Source: Arthrobacter sp. APC 3897
GTDB lineage: Bacteria; Actinomycetota; Actinomycetes; Actinomycetales; Micrococcaceae
Length of the DNA stretch: 64,000 bases
Assembly (NCBI RefSeq): GCF_030407495.1
Contig: NZ_JASDDG010000003.1
Span: forward strand, 62,001-126,000
Direction of reading: 5' to 3'
Part shown: positions 7,095-17,058 of the stretch, piece by piece
How positions within the stretch are numbered: position 1 is the stretch's first letter
Layout: every line of letters begins with the position of its first letter
Made by a program: the position numbers and the translations under genes
Notes under the pieces: model-generated
The model's database searches: none
Told to the model about the DNA's origin: nothing
The model's input: the letters and a program-made list of their open reading frames with translations, nothing else

Positions 7095-8671
7095 CGTGCG
7101 GCGCTCAGTGCTATGCCGTCCAGGATGTCGTGCTCACTGGTGATCGCCGAGGAGACCCTGCCGTCCGTCAGTTCCGACACGCGGTCCACGATGGTCTGCC
7201 AGATCAGTGCGCCGGCACCGATGACGTCCACCCGGCCCGGATGCATGTACGGCAGCGCCGCCCGCTCATCGCGGTCCATGTGCAGCAGCTCGGCGGCGGC
7301 CTGGTCGATGCGGGAAATGTCCAGTTCCGTCCCGTGGATGGCCTCGGCGGAGTACTCCGGCAGGCTCAGGGCGTGCGCCGTCACCGTGGTGATGGTGCCG
7401 GCAACTCCCACCAGCCGGTCGGCCTCGGCCAGCGGAACCGTGGAGAGCACCCTGGCAATCATGTCCAGGACATCTCCGCGCGCCAGGGCAATCTGGGCTT
7501 CGGTGGGCGGATTGGAGGTGAGATGGCGTTCGGTGAACCGCACGCAGCCCATATCGGTGCTCTTGGCCGCCAGTACGGTGTCCGAAGTGCCGAGGACGAA
7601 CTCGGTGCTGCCGCCGCCGAGGTCCACCACCAGTGTTTTGGCGCCGTTGTCCGAGCCCAGGACGCTGGTGGCTCCGGCGAAGGACAGGGCCGCCTCCTCG
7701 TCTCCGCTGATGACCTCGGGCTCCACACCCAGGCGCTCACGGATCCCCGCTGTGAATTCCGCGCGGTTCTCCGCGTCGCGGCTCGCGGAGGTGGCCACGA
7801 ACCGGATGTGTTCAGCTCCGTGCTCGCGGATGAGGGCAGCGTATTCGTCCGCTGCCTCGAAGGTGCGCTGCAGTGCCTCAGGCGCCAGCCGGCCGGTGGC
7901 GTCCACGCCCTGTCCCAGCCGGTTCACCCGCATCAGGCGGACGACGTCGGTCAGCTTTGTTGCGCCGCCGTCCCGGGTCACGTCGGCGATCAGCAGGCGG
8001 ATGGAATTGGTTCCGCAGTCAACAGCGGCAACCCTGGTGGCCTGGCGGCGCGCGGCACGCTTGGCATCCAGTTCCTCCGGAGACAGGCCCTGGGTTTTGG
8101 TGTGCCGGCTCAGGTCACGGCTGGGCGCCGCACCCGTGGTGTCCCATGCGCCCTCACAGTAGCAGCGGTCCGCAGTCCACCATTCGGAGATGCGCTCCAG
8201 GGCTTCGTCGCCCAGCGGGTTCACCCCGGGACCGGCGGCCAGCGAGTGGCCCACCAGCACATGCAGGCACTTCACCCGGGTGGGCATCCCGCCGGCGGAG
8301 ACGCCGTCGATCTCGGGAACAGGACCCACACCGGTGCGGGCACCAATCTCATTGCGGACCTGGAGATACGCCTCATGCGCTTCCCGGTAGCGGGCGGCAA
8401 GCTCCGTATCCTGCTCCAGCCGCTCGGTCATTTCGGTCATGAGACCGGCGGCTTCAAGCCGGGAAACGGCCGCGGTGATCACCGGATGCGTCAAGTAGTA
8501 GGTGGTCGGGAAAGGAATGCCGTTGCTCAGGCGCGGAGCCGTGGTGGCAACAAGGGGATTCCCGCAGACACAGCGGGCACCGATCTCGACGACGTCGCGT
8601 GCCGGCCTGCCGAGCTGCCGGCTCAGTGTCTCCAAGTCTTCGGAGGTGGGGGTGAGCTGCTCCTGGGTCAT
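7091..8671 (-). CDS. DUF501 domain fused to Ppx/GppA exopolyphosphatase
   Basis: A 526-residue protein with two parts. Residues 1 to about 178 are a DUF501 domain (RCVCGNPL, then CYCEGAW). After a charged linker, a Ppx/GppA phosphatase begins near 213 with AAVDCGTNSIRLL and continues with LVVDLGGGSTEFVLG and GVAGTITTVTAHAL. The second part should hydrolyse polyphosphate or pppGpp. In M. tuberculosis the equivalents, Rv1025 and Rv1026, are separate neighbours downstream of the Rv1024 division protein. Here they are one frame with no break. The function of the DUF501 domain is unknown. Confidence 0.9.
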   Translation of the reverse strand: MTQEQLTPTSEDLETLSRQLGRPARDVVEIGARCVCGNPLVATTAPRLSNGIPFPTTYYLTHPVITAAVSRLEAAGLMTEMTERLEQDTELAARYREAHEAYLQVRNEIGARTGVGPVPEIDGVSAGGMPTRVKCLHVLVGHSLAAGPGVNPLGDEALERISEWWTADRCYCEGAWDTTGAAPSRDLSRHTKTQGLSPEELDAKRAARRQATRVAAVDCGTNSIRLLIADVTRDGGATKLTDVVRLMRVNRLGQGVDATGRLAPEALQRTFEAADEYAALIREHGAEHIRFVATSASRDAENRAEFTAGIRERLGVEPEVISGDEEAALSFAGATSVLGSDNGAKTLVVDLGGGSTEFVLGTSDTVLAAKSTDMGCVRFTERHLTSNPPTEAQIALARGDVLDMIARVLSTVPLAEADRLVGVAGTITTVTAHALSLPEYSAEAIHGTELDISRIDQAAAELLHMDRDERAALPYMHPGRVDVIGAGALIWQTIVDRVSELTDGRVSSAITSEHDILDGIALSAAR

Positions 8672-8788
8672 GCCGGAGGTTCCTTCCTGGGGGCCTGGGA
8701 CGGCCCGGGTTATTGATAACTGCGCTGCTTCTAAGATTACTGTGCGCAGGAAGCCGCGGCGTCCGGGGCCGCCGCAGGGGCTGCACGT

Positions 8789-9556
8789 TTAGGCGGCGTT
8801 GGCGGCCCTCTTGACGGAGTCCCACAGCGCATCAACCCACTGCAGGTCCTCTTCCTCTTCCTGGGCTTCCTGCTCCGCCTCCTCCACCCCGTCCTCACCC
8901 TTGACCAGGTACCGGGTCTCCCCCGGCATGACCAGGAAAATCCGTTCCCGGGCCTGCTGCTTGATGTAGTTGGGGTCCTCCCAGCGCTGGAGCTCTGTTT
9001 CCAGGGCGCCGGAGGTTTCCTTCTGCTGGGCAATCTCCGCTTCCAGGGCTGCGATGTCCGAGCGCTGGTGCAGGTAGGTGTTCACCGAAGGCGCCAGCAG
9101 GACCATGACCACCAGGGTGACCATGGCCAGGACCAGCAGCCGGCCGGAGAAGGCCTTCGCCGGAACGGGACGCAGCTCATCCGATGACTCCGCAGGCGAT
9201 GCTGCTGCGCCGGTGTCTTCGGACAGAATCCGGGAACGCCGCCGCAGCCGGCCGGCAGCGGCAGCGGCCTTGCCCGGCGCTCCTGCGTCCTCGGGGGATC
9301 CTGCGCTGTCCGGGCCGGAAGGCTTGGCGGCCTTGGCCCGGGACCTGGTTTTGGGGGGTGCTGTCTTTTTTGCCGCCGGATCTTCCCGTGCCGGATCAGA
9401 CGTTCCCTCCACCGGTTTTGTGGCGCTGATGGTGTCCGGCTCCGCCGCCTCGTTTCGCTTCCGGGCCGGCTTTTGCGCACTTCGGCCGGTGCGCCCCTCG
9501 GTGCTGGAGCCGTCCCCGCCGGATGCCTTGGGGACTTTTGGACGTCGGGTGGGCAT
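8789..9556 (-). CDS. FtsB/DivIC-family septum formation protein
   Basis: Single-pass division protein of 255 aa. A long Lys/Pro/Ala-rich disordered N-terminus (residues 1-138) faces the cytoplasm. A transmembrane helix (about 139-157, LVLAMVTLVVMVLLAP) follows. Next come a coiled coil (about 163-192) and the DivIC motif region WEDPNYIKQQAR with PGETRYLV. It should join the FtsQLB-type divisome. Its place between enolase and the DUF501-Ppx gene matches the conserved actinobacterial order. The acidic C-terminal tail is variable. Confidence 0.88.
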   Translation of the reverse strand: MPTRRPKVPKASGGDGSSTEGRTGRSAQKPARKRNEAAEPDTISATKPVEGTSDPAREDPAAKKTAPPKTRSRAKAAKPSGPDSAGSPEDAGAPGKAAAAAGRLRRRSRILSEDTGAAASPAESSDELRPVPAKAFSGRLLVLAMVTLVVMVLLAPSVNTYLHQRSDIAALEAEIAQQKETSGALETELQRWEDPNYIKQQARERIFLVMPGETRYLVKGEDGVEEAEQEAQEEEEDLQWVDALWDSVKRAANAA

Positions 9557-9621
9557 GGAACTCCTTGATAAAACGGACTGGCCCGAGGCGCAGCATTCAG
9601 TGACGGGGGCTTAAACACAAC

Positions 9622-9655
9622 TGGCGGGCACCCTCGTTAACGAGGGTACCCACCA
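9622..9655 (-). terminator. Hairpin after enolase
   Basis: An 18-bp perfect palindrome (9630-9647, ACCCTCGTTAACGAGGGT) is extended by GGG/CCC and TGG/CCA outer pairs. It lies 10 bp past the enolase stop. On the minus strand GTTGTGTTTAAG follows, which is only moderately U-rich. It probably ends or attenuates the enolase transcript before the ftsB-like gene. Confidence 0.65.
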
Positions 9656-9664
9656 GCAGCCGGC

Positions 9665-11074
<1,410 letters not shown>

Positions 11075-11142
11075 TTATATCCGGTCGCACACGGACCGGT
11101 GTTTCCGATCGTGAGCCCCCTGCTGACCCGTGGAGCGGCCGG

Positions 11143-11829
11143 TCAGCCGGTGAAGCGGCGGACTGCGGCCCGCAGCGCTGCTTCCGCGTCCAGCCCCTGC
11201 GCCTGTGCCTGGCGCACGACATCGAACAGGTGCTCGCCCAGCTCGTCGGAGTCCTGCCACACGCGCTCCGGTGCTGCGGCCGGAGCCACGGGCCAAACCT
11301 CCCGCCCGGCACGGCGGGCACGGTCCAGGGTTTTGGCCGCCAGCAGGAGTGCCGGCAATCCCGCCGGAATGCCGTCAAACGGGGAGCTGCGGCCGGGTTT
11401 CTCGCGTTTTTTGGCCTCGTCCCAGGCACGCTCAATGTCTGCGGGGTCGTCGGTGGTTTCCGTTCGGACGGAGCCGTCGGAGGCAAAAACGTGCGGATTG
11501 CGGCGGATCATTTTCGCAGTCAGAGAATCCACCACGTCACCGATGCCGAAGTGACCGGATTCTTCCTGCAGGCGGGCATGCAGCAGAACCTGGAACAGTA
11601 CGTCGCCCAGCTCGCCGGCGAGCTCCCCGGCATCCTGCGGTCCGGTGTGCCCTGCTTCCACCGCCTCGACAACCTCGTAGGCTTCTTCGACAAGGTATTC
11701 CAGCAGGGATTCGTGCGTCAGTGCTGCCGTCCAGGGACAGCGTTCACGCAGGACGGCGATGATCCCGGCCAGGCGGGTGAACCGCCGGCCCAGGTCACCG
11801 CCGTCGCTGTTTGGTGCTGAATCAGCCAC
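11143..11829 (-). CDS. mazG: MazG nucleoside triphosphate pyrophosphohydrolase
   Basis: House-cleaning enzyme of 228 aa that hydrolyses NTPs to NMP and pyrophosphate. The MazG fold is marked by CPWTAALTHESLLEYLVEEAYE and ELAGELGDVLFQVLLHA, which supply the EExxE and ExxD metal ligands. A KMIRRNPHVF motif follows. The C-terminal third (about 130-228) is longer than a bare MazG domain and less conserved. The start overlaps the add stop by 8 nt, so the two are probably co-transcribed. Both act in nucleotide salvage or sanitation. Confidence 0.93.
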   Translation of the reverse strand: MADSAPNSDGGDLGRRFTRLAGIIAVLRERCPWTAALTHESLLEYLVEEAYEVVEAVEAGHTGPQDAGELAGELGDVLFQVLLHARLQEESGHFGIGDVVDSLTAKMIRRNPHVFASDGSVRTETTDDPADIERAWDEAKKREKPGRSSPFDGIPAGLPALLLAAKTLDRARRAGREVWPVAPAAAPERVWQDSDELGEHLFDVVRQAQAQGLDAEAALRAAVRRFTG

Positions 11830-12991
11830 GGGCCCGGTTGAAGCCTTCCGTCACATAGGCGGCCAGCGCGTCACGTTCCTCCAGCGGAAGGAAGGCGGCG
11901 TCCACGGCGTTCATGGTGAGTTCCAGGATGTCGTCCAGGTCATAGGCAAAGGCTTCGGCCAGCAGCTCGAACTCGCCGGTCAGCGTGACACCGCTCATCA
12001 GGCGGTTGTCGGTGTTCACCGTCACCTGGAAACCCGTCTGGTACAGCAGGTCGACCGGGTGGGATTCGATGTCCCCGCCAAAGGAGGCAATGGCACCGGT
12101 CTGCAGGTTGGAAGAGGGGCAGATCTCCAGCGGGATGCCGCGGTCCCGAACCCAGCCGGCCACCTGACCAATGGTCACCATGCCCACAGCGGTGTCATCC
12201 CCGAGGCTGTCCGCGGCGCTCCCGGCGTCGTCGGCCTCTTCGTCGAAGTCCACTTCGATGTCCTCGGCGATCCGCACACCGTGTCCCAGGCGCAGCGCGC
12301 GCCCGTGCACGAGGGCGTCCCTGATGCTGTCCACGCCTGCGGCTTCGCCGGCATGCACAGTGACCGGGAACTGCTGTTCCGCCAGGTAAGTGAAAGCGTC
12401 AGCGAAGCGGGAGGCCGGGAAGCCGTCCTCCGCCCCGGCAATGTCAAAGCCCACGGCTCCGTTGTGGCGGTGCCGCACGGCCAGTTCGGCGATTTCCATG
12501 CCGCGGTCGCCGTGGCGCATGGCGGTGATGAGCTGGCCAACCTGAATCAGGCGCCCCTGCTCTTCCACCGCGTCCACTCCCGCGTCCAGACCGTCCTGGA
12601 CGGCTTCGACGGCTTCGTCAAGGCTCAGCCCGCCCTTGAGGTGCTGCTCCGGTGCCCAGCGGATTTCAGCGTAGATCACGCCGTCGTCGGCGAGGTCCTC
12701 CACGAATTCGCGGGCCACCCGCGCCAGGCCCTCACGGGTCTGCATCACGGCAATCGTGTGGTCAAAGGTTTCCAGGTACCGGACCAGGGAGCCGGAGTCC
12801 GCAGACTCGCGGAACCACTCCCCCAGTGCCACCGGATCGGTGGAGGGCAGCTCGTGTCCGGCCTGGCCGGCCAGCTCGATGATCGTGGCGGGACGCAGTC
12901 CGCCGTCAAGATGGTCATGCAGCGAAACCTTGGGCAGGCTGCGGATGTCGAGGGCAGGGTCAGCGGCGGCAAGAAGAATAGGCTCAGTCAC
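11822..12991 (-). CDS. add: Adenosine deaminase
   Basis: Zinc metalloenzyme of 389 aa that deaminates adenosine or deoxyadenosine to inosine. It shows the HxH zinc motif in SLHDHLDGGL, the catalytic region VHAGEAAGVDS, a later His in LGHGVRIAED, and NTDNRLMSG, equivalent to the usual NTDDP block. Length is typical. It lies close to cdd, deoA and a nucleoside importer on the same strand, so it likely helps break down imported purine nucleosides. Specificity for adenosine rather than a related aminopurine is from family. Confidence 0.93.
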   Translation of the reverse strand: MTEPILLAAADPALDIRSLPKVSLHDHLDGGLRPATIIELAGQAGHELPSTDPVALGEWFRESADSGSLVRYLETFDHTIAVMQTREGLARVAREFVEDLADDGVIYAEIRWAPEQHLKGGLSLDEAVEAVQDGLDAGVDAVEEQGRLIQVGQLITAMRHGDRGMEIAELAVRHRHNGAVGFDIAGAEDGFPASRFADAFTYLAEQQFPVTVHAGEAAGVDSIRDALVHGRALRLGHGVRIAEDIEVDFDEEADDAGSAADSLGDDTAVGMVTIGQVAGWVRDRGIPLEICPSSNLQTGAIASFGGDIESHPVDLLYQTGFQVTVNTDNRLMSGVTLTGEFELLAEAFAYDLDDILELTMNAVDAAFLPLEERDALAAYVTEGFNRARG

Positions 12992-13038
12992 GGTTCCAAC
13001 TCTACGTGAGCTGCAGCACGGTTCGGGGCGGGCCGGGC

Positions 13039-13791
13039 TCAGGGTGTTTCGGTGCGGTTTTCAAGGTCCTGTTTGGTGTCACGGTCCTGTTTGGTGTCAC
13101 GGACAGGCCTGGGTGTTCCTGCCTGGGCTGCCTTCGCCGCTTCGACGCGCAAACGGGCCGCATCCCGGTTGGTCTGCAACGGGGTGGGTCCGCGGAGTTT
13201 GGTGATAATCCGGTCGATGATCAGGCCCAGGACCATGGCCACAGCAATGGCCACCACGACCCCCAGCAAATGGTTGTCCTTGAACCAGGTCCCGGCCACT
13301 GCCCCCACCGCAACGCTGTAGGCCGCCCACAGCACCGCGGACATGGCGGTCAGGCCCACAAAGACCCGCCGCGGGAAACCTGTTGCTCCGGCGGTCAGGT
13401 TTACCACCACACGGCCGATGGGAATGAAACGCGCCACCAGGATCAGGGAGACGGCACGCTTGTCCAGCTCCTTGCGGGCCCAGACGAATCCGCGCTGCAT
13501 CCGCGGACCCCGCATCCAGAGGAACCGGTCAATGCCGATCCCCCTCCCCATCAGGTACGCCAGGTTGTCGCCCAGGAAGGCGCCGCCCGCGGCCGCGGCC
13601 ATCAGCAGCCAGGGATTGGGGCCGGCGCCGGTGGCCACCAGCGCGGCCAGTCCCACCACAATGGATTCGCTCGGCACGGGCGGAAAGAACCCGTCTATCA
13701 GGCAGAAGGAAAACAGCACCAGATAGACCCACCAGGCGTCGGCAGAGGTCAGGATGAAATTGTTAATACTGTCCATTGCGGCGCTCAGCAC
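13039..13791 (-). CDS. DedA-family membrane protein
   Basis: Polytopic inner-membrane protein of 250 aa from the DedA/SNARE-associated family, now thought to move phospholipids between leaflets and to support envelope homeostasis. Characteristic features are the FFPPVPSES motif near the N-terminus, GAFLGDNLAYLMGR, and the LVARFIPIGRVVVNLTAG block. A cytoplasmic basic/acidic tail of about 40 residues ends the protein. Start choice is uncertain: GTG 13791 has GGAG about 10 nt upstream, and ATG 13776 is the alternative. Confidence 0.9.
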   Translation of the reverse strand: MLSAAMDSINNFILTSADAWWVYLVLFSFCLIDGFFPPVPSESIVVGLAALVATGAGPNPWLLMAAAAGGAFLGDNLAYLMGRGIGIDRFLWMRGPRMQRGFVWARKELDKRAVSLILVARFIPIGRVVVNLTAGATGFPRRVFVGLTAMSAVLWAAYSVAVGAVAGTWFKDNHLLGVVVAIAVAMVLGLIIDRIITKLRGPTPLQTNRDAARLRVEAAKAAQAGTPRPVRDTKQDRDTKQDLENRTETP

Positions 13792-13908
13792 GGGCAGGCT
13801 GCTCTCCTCGGAATCGGTCTCTGGTACCTACAACGATGCCATCACTGCATTCGTCCCCGCCAACCCCGGAGCCTGCCGGACAGGGCGGGGCGGCGGCGAA
13901 CACCGGGG

Positions 13909-15198
13909 TCAGCTGATGCGGTCGATGATCAGCTTCTGCGCCGGGCTGGATCCTTCAGCGCCAATGACGACGGCGTCAGCCAGGGCTTCCTTTGCGCGCT
14001 CGAATTTCTCCGGTGTATCCGTCAGCAGGGTCATGAGCGGCTGGCCGGCACGGACCAGGGCGCCGGGCTTGGCGTGCATGCGGACACCGGCGCCGGCCTG
14101 GACGGCGTCTTCCTTCCGCGCCCGTCCTGCTCCGAGCCGCCATGCGGCCACCCCGACGGACAGGGCATCCAGTTCCAGCAGCACACCGTCAGCGGGCGCA
14201 TAGATGGTCTCGGATTCGTGTGCCTGCGGCAGTTCCGCGTCGGGATCGCCGCCCTGGGCGGAGATCATCCGCCGCCACACATCCATCGCACGGCCGTCCC
14301 GCAGCGCCGCTGCCGGGTCGGCGTCGGGCAGTCCGGCGGCAGCCAGCATTTCCTCCGCCAGCCGGACAGTCAGTTCCACCACGTCCTCCGGGCCGCCGCC
14401 GGCCAGGACGTCAACGGATTCCTGCACCTCAATGGCGTTTCCGGCGGTGAGGCCCAGCGGCGTGGCCATGTTGGTCAGCAGTGCCACCGTATTGACGCCT
14501 GCGTCCTTTCCGAGCGCCACCATGGTTTCGGCCAGCTCGCGGGCGTTCGCTTCGTCCTTCATGAACGCTCCGGAGCCCACCTTCACGTCCAGGATGAGCG
14601 AGCCGGTGCCTTCAGCGATCTTCTTGCTCATGATCGAAGAAGCAATCAGCGGGATGGCCTCCACCGTGCCGGTGACGTCTCGCAGGGAGTAGAGCTTTTT
14701 GTCCGCCGGGGCCAGGCCTGCGCCCGCAGCGCAGATGACGGCTCCGACGTCGGCGAGCTGGGCCATCATTTCGTCGTTGCTCAGTGCCGCACGCCAGCCG
14801 GGAATGGCTTCGAGCTTGTCCAGGGTCCCGCCGGTGTGGCCCAGCCCGCGCCCGGAGAGCTGCGGAACGGCGACGCCGAAGACGGCAACCAGGGGTGCCA
14901 GCGGCAGGGTGATCTTGTCCCCCACACCGCCGGTGGAATGCTTGTCCGTGGTCGGCTTCCCCAGGGAGGAAAAGTCCATCCGCTCTCCGGAGGCAATCAT
15001 GGCTGCGGTCCACCGGGAGATTTCGGAGCGCGTCATGCCGTTGAGCAGGATGGCCATGTTCAGCGCGGCCATCTGCTCATCGGCGATGGCCCCGCGGGTG
15101 TAGGCATCGATGGTCCAGTCAATCTGTTCCGGTGACAGAACACCCCGGTCCCGCTTGATTCCAATAATGTCTACGGCGTCAAACTTCTCAGCACTCAT
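13909..15198 (-). CDS. deoA: Thymidine phosphorylase
   Basis: Enzyme of 429 aa that phosphorolyses thymidine or other pyrimidine nucleosides to base and (deoxy)ribose-1-phosphate. Motifs are KHSTGGVGDKITLPLAP (phosphate and dimer contacts), SGRGLGHTGGTLDKLEAIPG, LYSLRDVTGTVEAIPLIASSI, and LILDVKVGSGAFM. The C-terminal PYNP_C domain is present. It starts 5 bp after the cdd stop, so cdd and deoA are one transcript. This is the catabolic partner of the nucleoside importer upstream. Confidence 0.95.
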   Translation of the reverse strand: MSAEKFDAVDIIGIKRDRGVLSPEQIDWTIDAYTRGAIADEQMAALNMAILLNGMTRSEISRWTAAMIASGERMDFSSLGKPTTDKHSTGGVGDKITLPLAPLVAVFGVAVPQLSGRGLGHTGGTLDKLEAIPGWRAALSNDEMMAQLADVGAVICAAGAGLAPADKKLYSLRDVTGTVEAIPLIASSIMSKKIAEGTGSLILDVKVGSGAFMKDEANARELAETMVALGKDAGVNTVALLTNMATPLGLTAGNAIEVQESVDVLAGGGPEDVVELTVRLAEEMLAAAGLPDADPAAALRDGRAMDVWRRMISAQGGDPDAELPQAHESETIYAPADGVLLELDALSVGVAAWRLGAGRARKEDAVQAGAGVRMHAKPGALVRAGQPLMTLLTDTPEKFERAKEALADAVVIGAEGSSPAQKLIIDRIS

Positions 15199-15203
15199 GG
15201 TGG

Positions 15204-15617
15204 TTATCCTTCCAGATGTTCGGGGCCGAAGGCGTCAGGCAGGACCTGGTCCATAGTCCTGATTCCGCTGACGGTCAGCAGCTGCATGCCGGGTGCCCGG
15301 AATTCATACAGCAGCTGCCGGCACCGGCCGCAGGGCATCAGGATTTCTCCGGCGCCGTCCACGCAGACGAACGCCGCCAGGCGTCCTCCGCCGGTCATGT
15401 GCAGGGAGCTGACGAGCGCACATTCGGCGCAGAGGGTCAGGCCGTAGGAGGCGTTTTCCACGTTGCAGCCGGAGATGACCCGGCCGTCGTCAGTGAGGGC
15501 AGCTGCACCCACCGGGTACTTCGAATACGGAACATAGGCGTGTGCCAGGGCGGCACGGGCTGTGTCCGTGAGGGCGGCCCAGTCCACCGGTGCGGCAGTT
15601 TCAGTGTTGTCAGTCAT
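15204..15617 (-). CDS. cdd: Cytidine deaminase
   Basis: Small zinc enzyme of 137 aa converting cytidine or deoxycytidine to uridine or deoxyuridine. The sequence has GCNVENASYGLTLCAECALV, where CAE carries the zinc ligand and the proton-shuttling Glu, and MPCGRCRQLL with the other two Cys ligands. It fits the homotetrameric class. It follows the nucleoside permease genes after a strong hairpin, and directly precedes deoA. Confidence 0.95.
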   Translation of the reverse strand: MTDNTETAAPVDWAALTDTARAALAHAYVPYSKYPVGAAALTDDGRVISGCNVENASYGLTLCAECALVSSLHMTGGGRLAAFVCVDGAGEILMPCGRCRQLLYEFRAPGMQLLTVSGIRTMDQVLPDAFGPEHLEG

Positions 15618-15720
15618 TGTTCCCTCGCTGTAAGCAGTTGCGCCGGGTGAGGCCGGCAGTCTTTGGCGGGCGGGCGTCGTCGTCCTGTCCCCTCGGACCG
15701 GACGAAACGCTCAGATGCGG

Positions 15721-15761
15721 AAGGCGCCCTTTCCGGCAGCAAATGCCGGAAAGGGCGCCTT
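15721..15761 (-). terminator. Perfect 18-bp hairpin between permease gene and cdd
   Basis: AAGGCGCCCTTTCCGGCA (15721-15738) and its exact complement (15744-15761) enclose a 5-nt loop. It starts just past the stop of the second permease and 104 bp before cdd. No T-run follows on the minus strand, so it may attenuate or protect the transporter mRNA 3' end rather than stop transcription fully. Confidence 0.65.
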
Positions 15762-15768
15762 GGCGACG

Positions 15769-17058
15769 CTAACCCTTGATGTACGGTATGCCGCTTGCGG
15801 CAGGGCCGCGCGATTTCCCCACCACGCCGGCGACGGCGAAAATGGTCACCACGTACGGCAGCATAGCCAGGAACTGGTTCGGCACCGGGGTGCCGAGCAG
15901 GCTCAGGACCGACTGCAGGTTGGAGGCGAAGCCGAACAGCAGCGCTGCAAACAGCGCGCCGATCGGATTCCACCGTCCCAGGATGAGCGCCGCCAGGGCG
16001 ATGTACCCCTGTCCGGAGGTCATATCCCGGTTGAAGGAGGACACCGCCACCAAGGTGAAGAACGCACCGCCGACGCCGGCTACGGAGCCTGCGAGCAGGA
16101 CGTTCAGGAACCGGGTCCGGTTCACGTTCACGCCCAGGGTGTCAGCTGCTTTCGGGTGCTCGCCCACTGCGCGGGTGCGCAGGCCCCACTTGGTGTGGAA
16201 CAGGCCAAAATAGATGGCTGCCACGGCGATATACATCAGGTAGCCGATCACGGACTGGTTGAACAGGATCGGGCCGATGATGGGAATGTCCGCCAGCAGC
16301 GGGATCCGGATGGACGGCAGGCGCGGCGGGGAGTTCCACTTGGCCGCGTCCGTCGCCAGGACGGTGGAGAACAGGAAGCCGGTGAGGCCGGAGACCAGCA
16401 CGTTCAGGACCACGCCCACAATCACCTGGTTCACGATGTACTTGATGCTGAAGACAGCCAGCACCAGTGAGACCAGTACACCGGCTATGGCTGCGGCGAA
16501 AAGTCCCACGAATGCGTTGCCGGACAGGGATCCGGCAACGGCAGCGGCAAACGCCCCGAAGAGCAGCTGCCCCTCAATGGCAATGTTGACCACGCCGGAG
16601 CGTTCGCAGAGCACGCCGGAGAGCGAGCCAAAGATCAGCGGGAAGGCCAGCGTGAAGGACCCTGCCAGCAGGCCGTACAGGGCAACGCTGGGACTGCGGG
16701 CGCTGCCGATGGCCCAGGTGAGGAAGGCGGCGATAAAGAAGACCGCAAATACGGCGATGAGCCAGGCGGGAATACGCTGGTAGCGGCTGACCAGGACGGC
16801 GGCATAAGCCGCCGAGGCCAGCAGGACCACCGAGGCAATCCAGCCCAGGACCGGTGCCGAAACCACAATGTTGGGCAGCTGGATGGCCGCGTTGTCCTCG
16901 GTCAGCCGGAAGGTGACGTCGGAGGACGGCGCCTGGAGCCCGAAGAGGATGAAGCCGAGGACCGCGAGGATACCCAGGATGATGGGGGTCTTCCAGCTCC
17001 GGATGGCCTCGGTTGCGGCCGGACGGCCGGTGGAAGCGGGTGCGGTTGCGGTGCTCAT
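15769..17058 (-). CDS. Nucleoside ABC transporter permease (NupQ-like)
   Basis: Integral membrane permease of 429 aa (BPD_transp_2 family) with about ten hydrophobic segments, acting with the adjacent permease, ATPase and BMP lipoprotein. The region GEHPKAADTLGVNVNRTRFLNVLLAG matches the conserved cytoplasmic loop of this class. It overlaps the preceding permease stop by 4 nt. The four-component arrangement parallels the NupNOPQ guanosine importer of Bacillus and the BmpA-NupABC importer of streptococci, so nucleoside transport is the best inference. Substrate range is not visible. Confidence 0.9.
   Translation of the reverse strand: MSTATAPASTGRPAATEAIRSWKTPIILGILAVLGFILFGLQAPSSDVTFRLTEDNAAIQLPNIVVSAPVLGWIASVVLLASAAYAAVLVSRYQRIPAWLIAVFAVFFIAAFLTWAIGSARSPSVALYGLLAGSFTLAFPLIFGSLSGVLCERSGVVNIAIEGQLLFGAFAAAVAGSLSGNAFVGLFAAAIAGVLVSLVLAVFSIKYIVNQVIVGVVLNVLVSGLTGFLFSTVLATDAAKWNSPPRLPSIRIPLLADIPIIGPILFNQSVIGYLMYIAVAAIYFGLFHTKWGLRTRAVGEHPKAADTLGVNVNRTRFLNVLLAGSVAGVGGAFFTLVAVSSFNRDMTSGQGYIALAALILGRWNPIGALFAALLFGFASNLQSVLSLLGTPVPNQFLAMLPYVVTIFAVAGVVGKSRGPAASGIPYIKG

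Noticed and set aside
13006-15135. A 709-aa plus-strand frame across DedA and deoA
   Set aside because: Antisense to two recognised genes, composition of a shadow frame (many H, Q, G), no motif.
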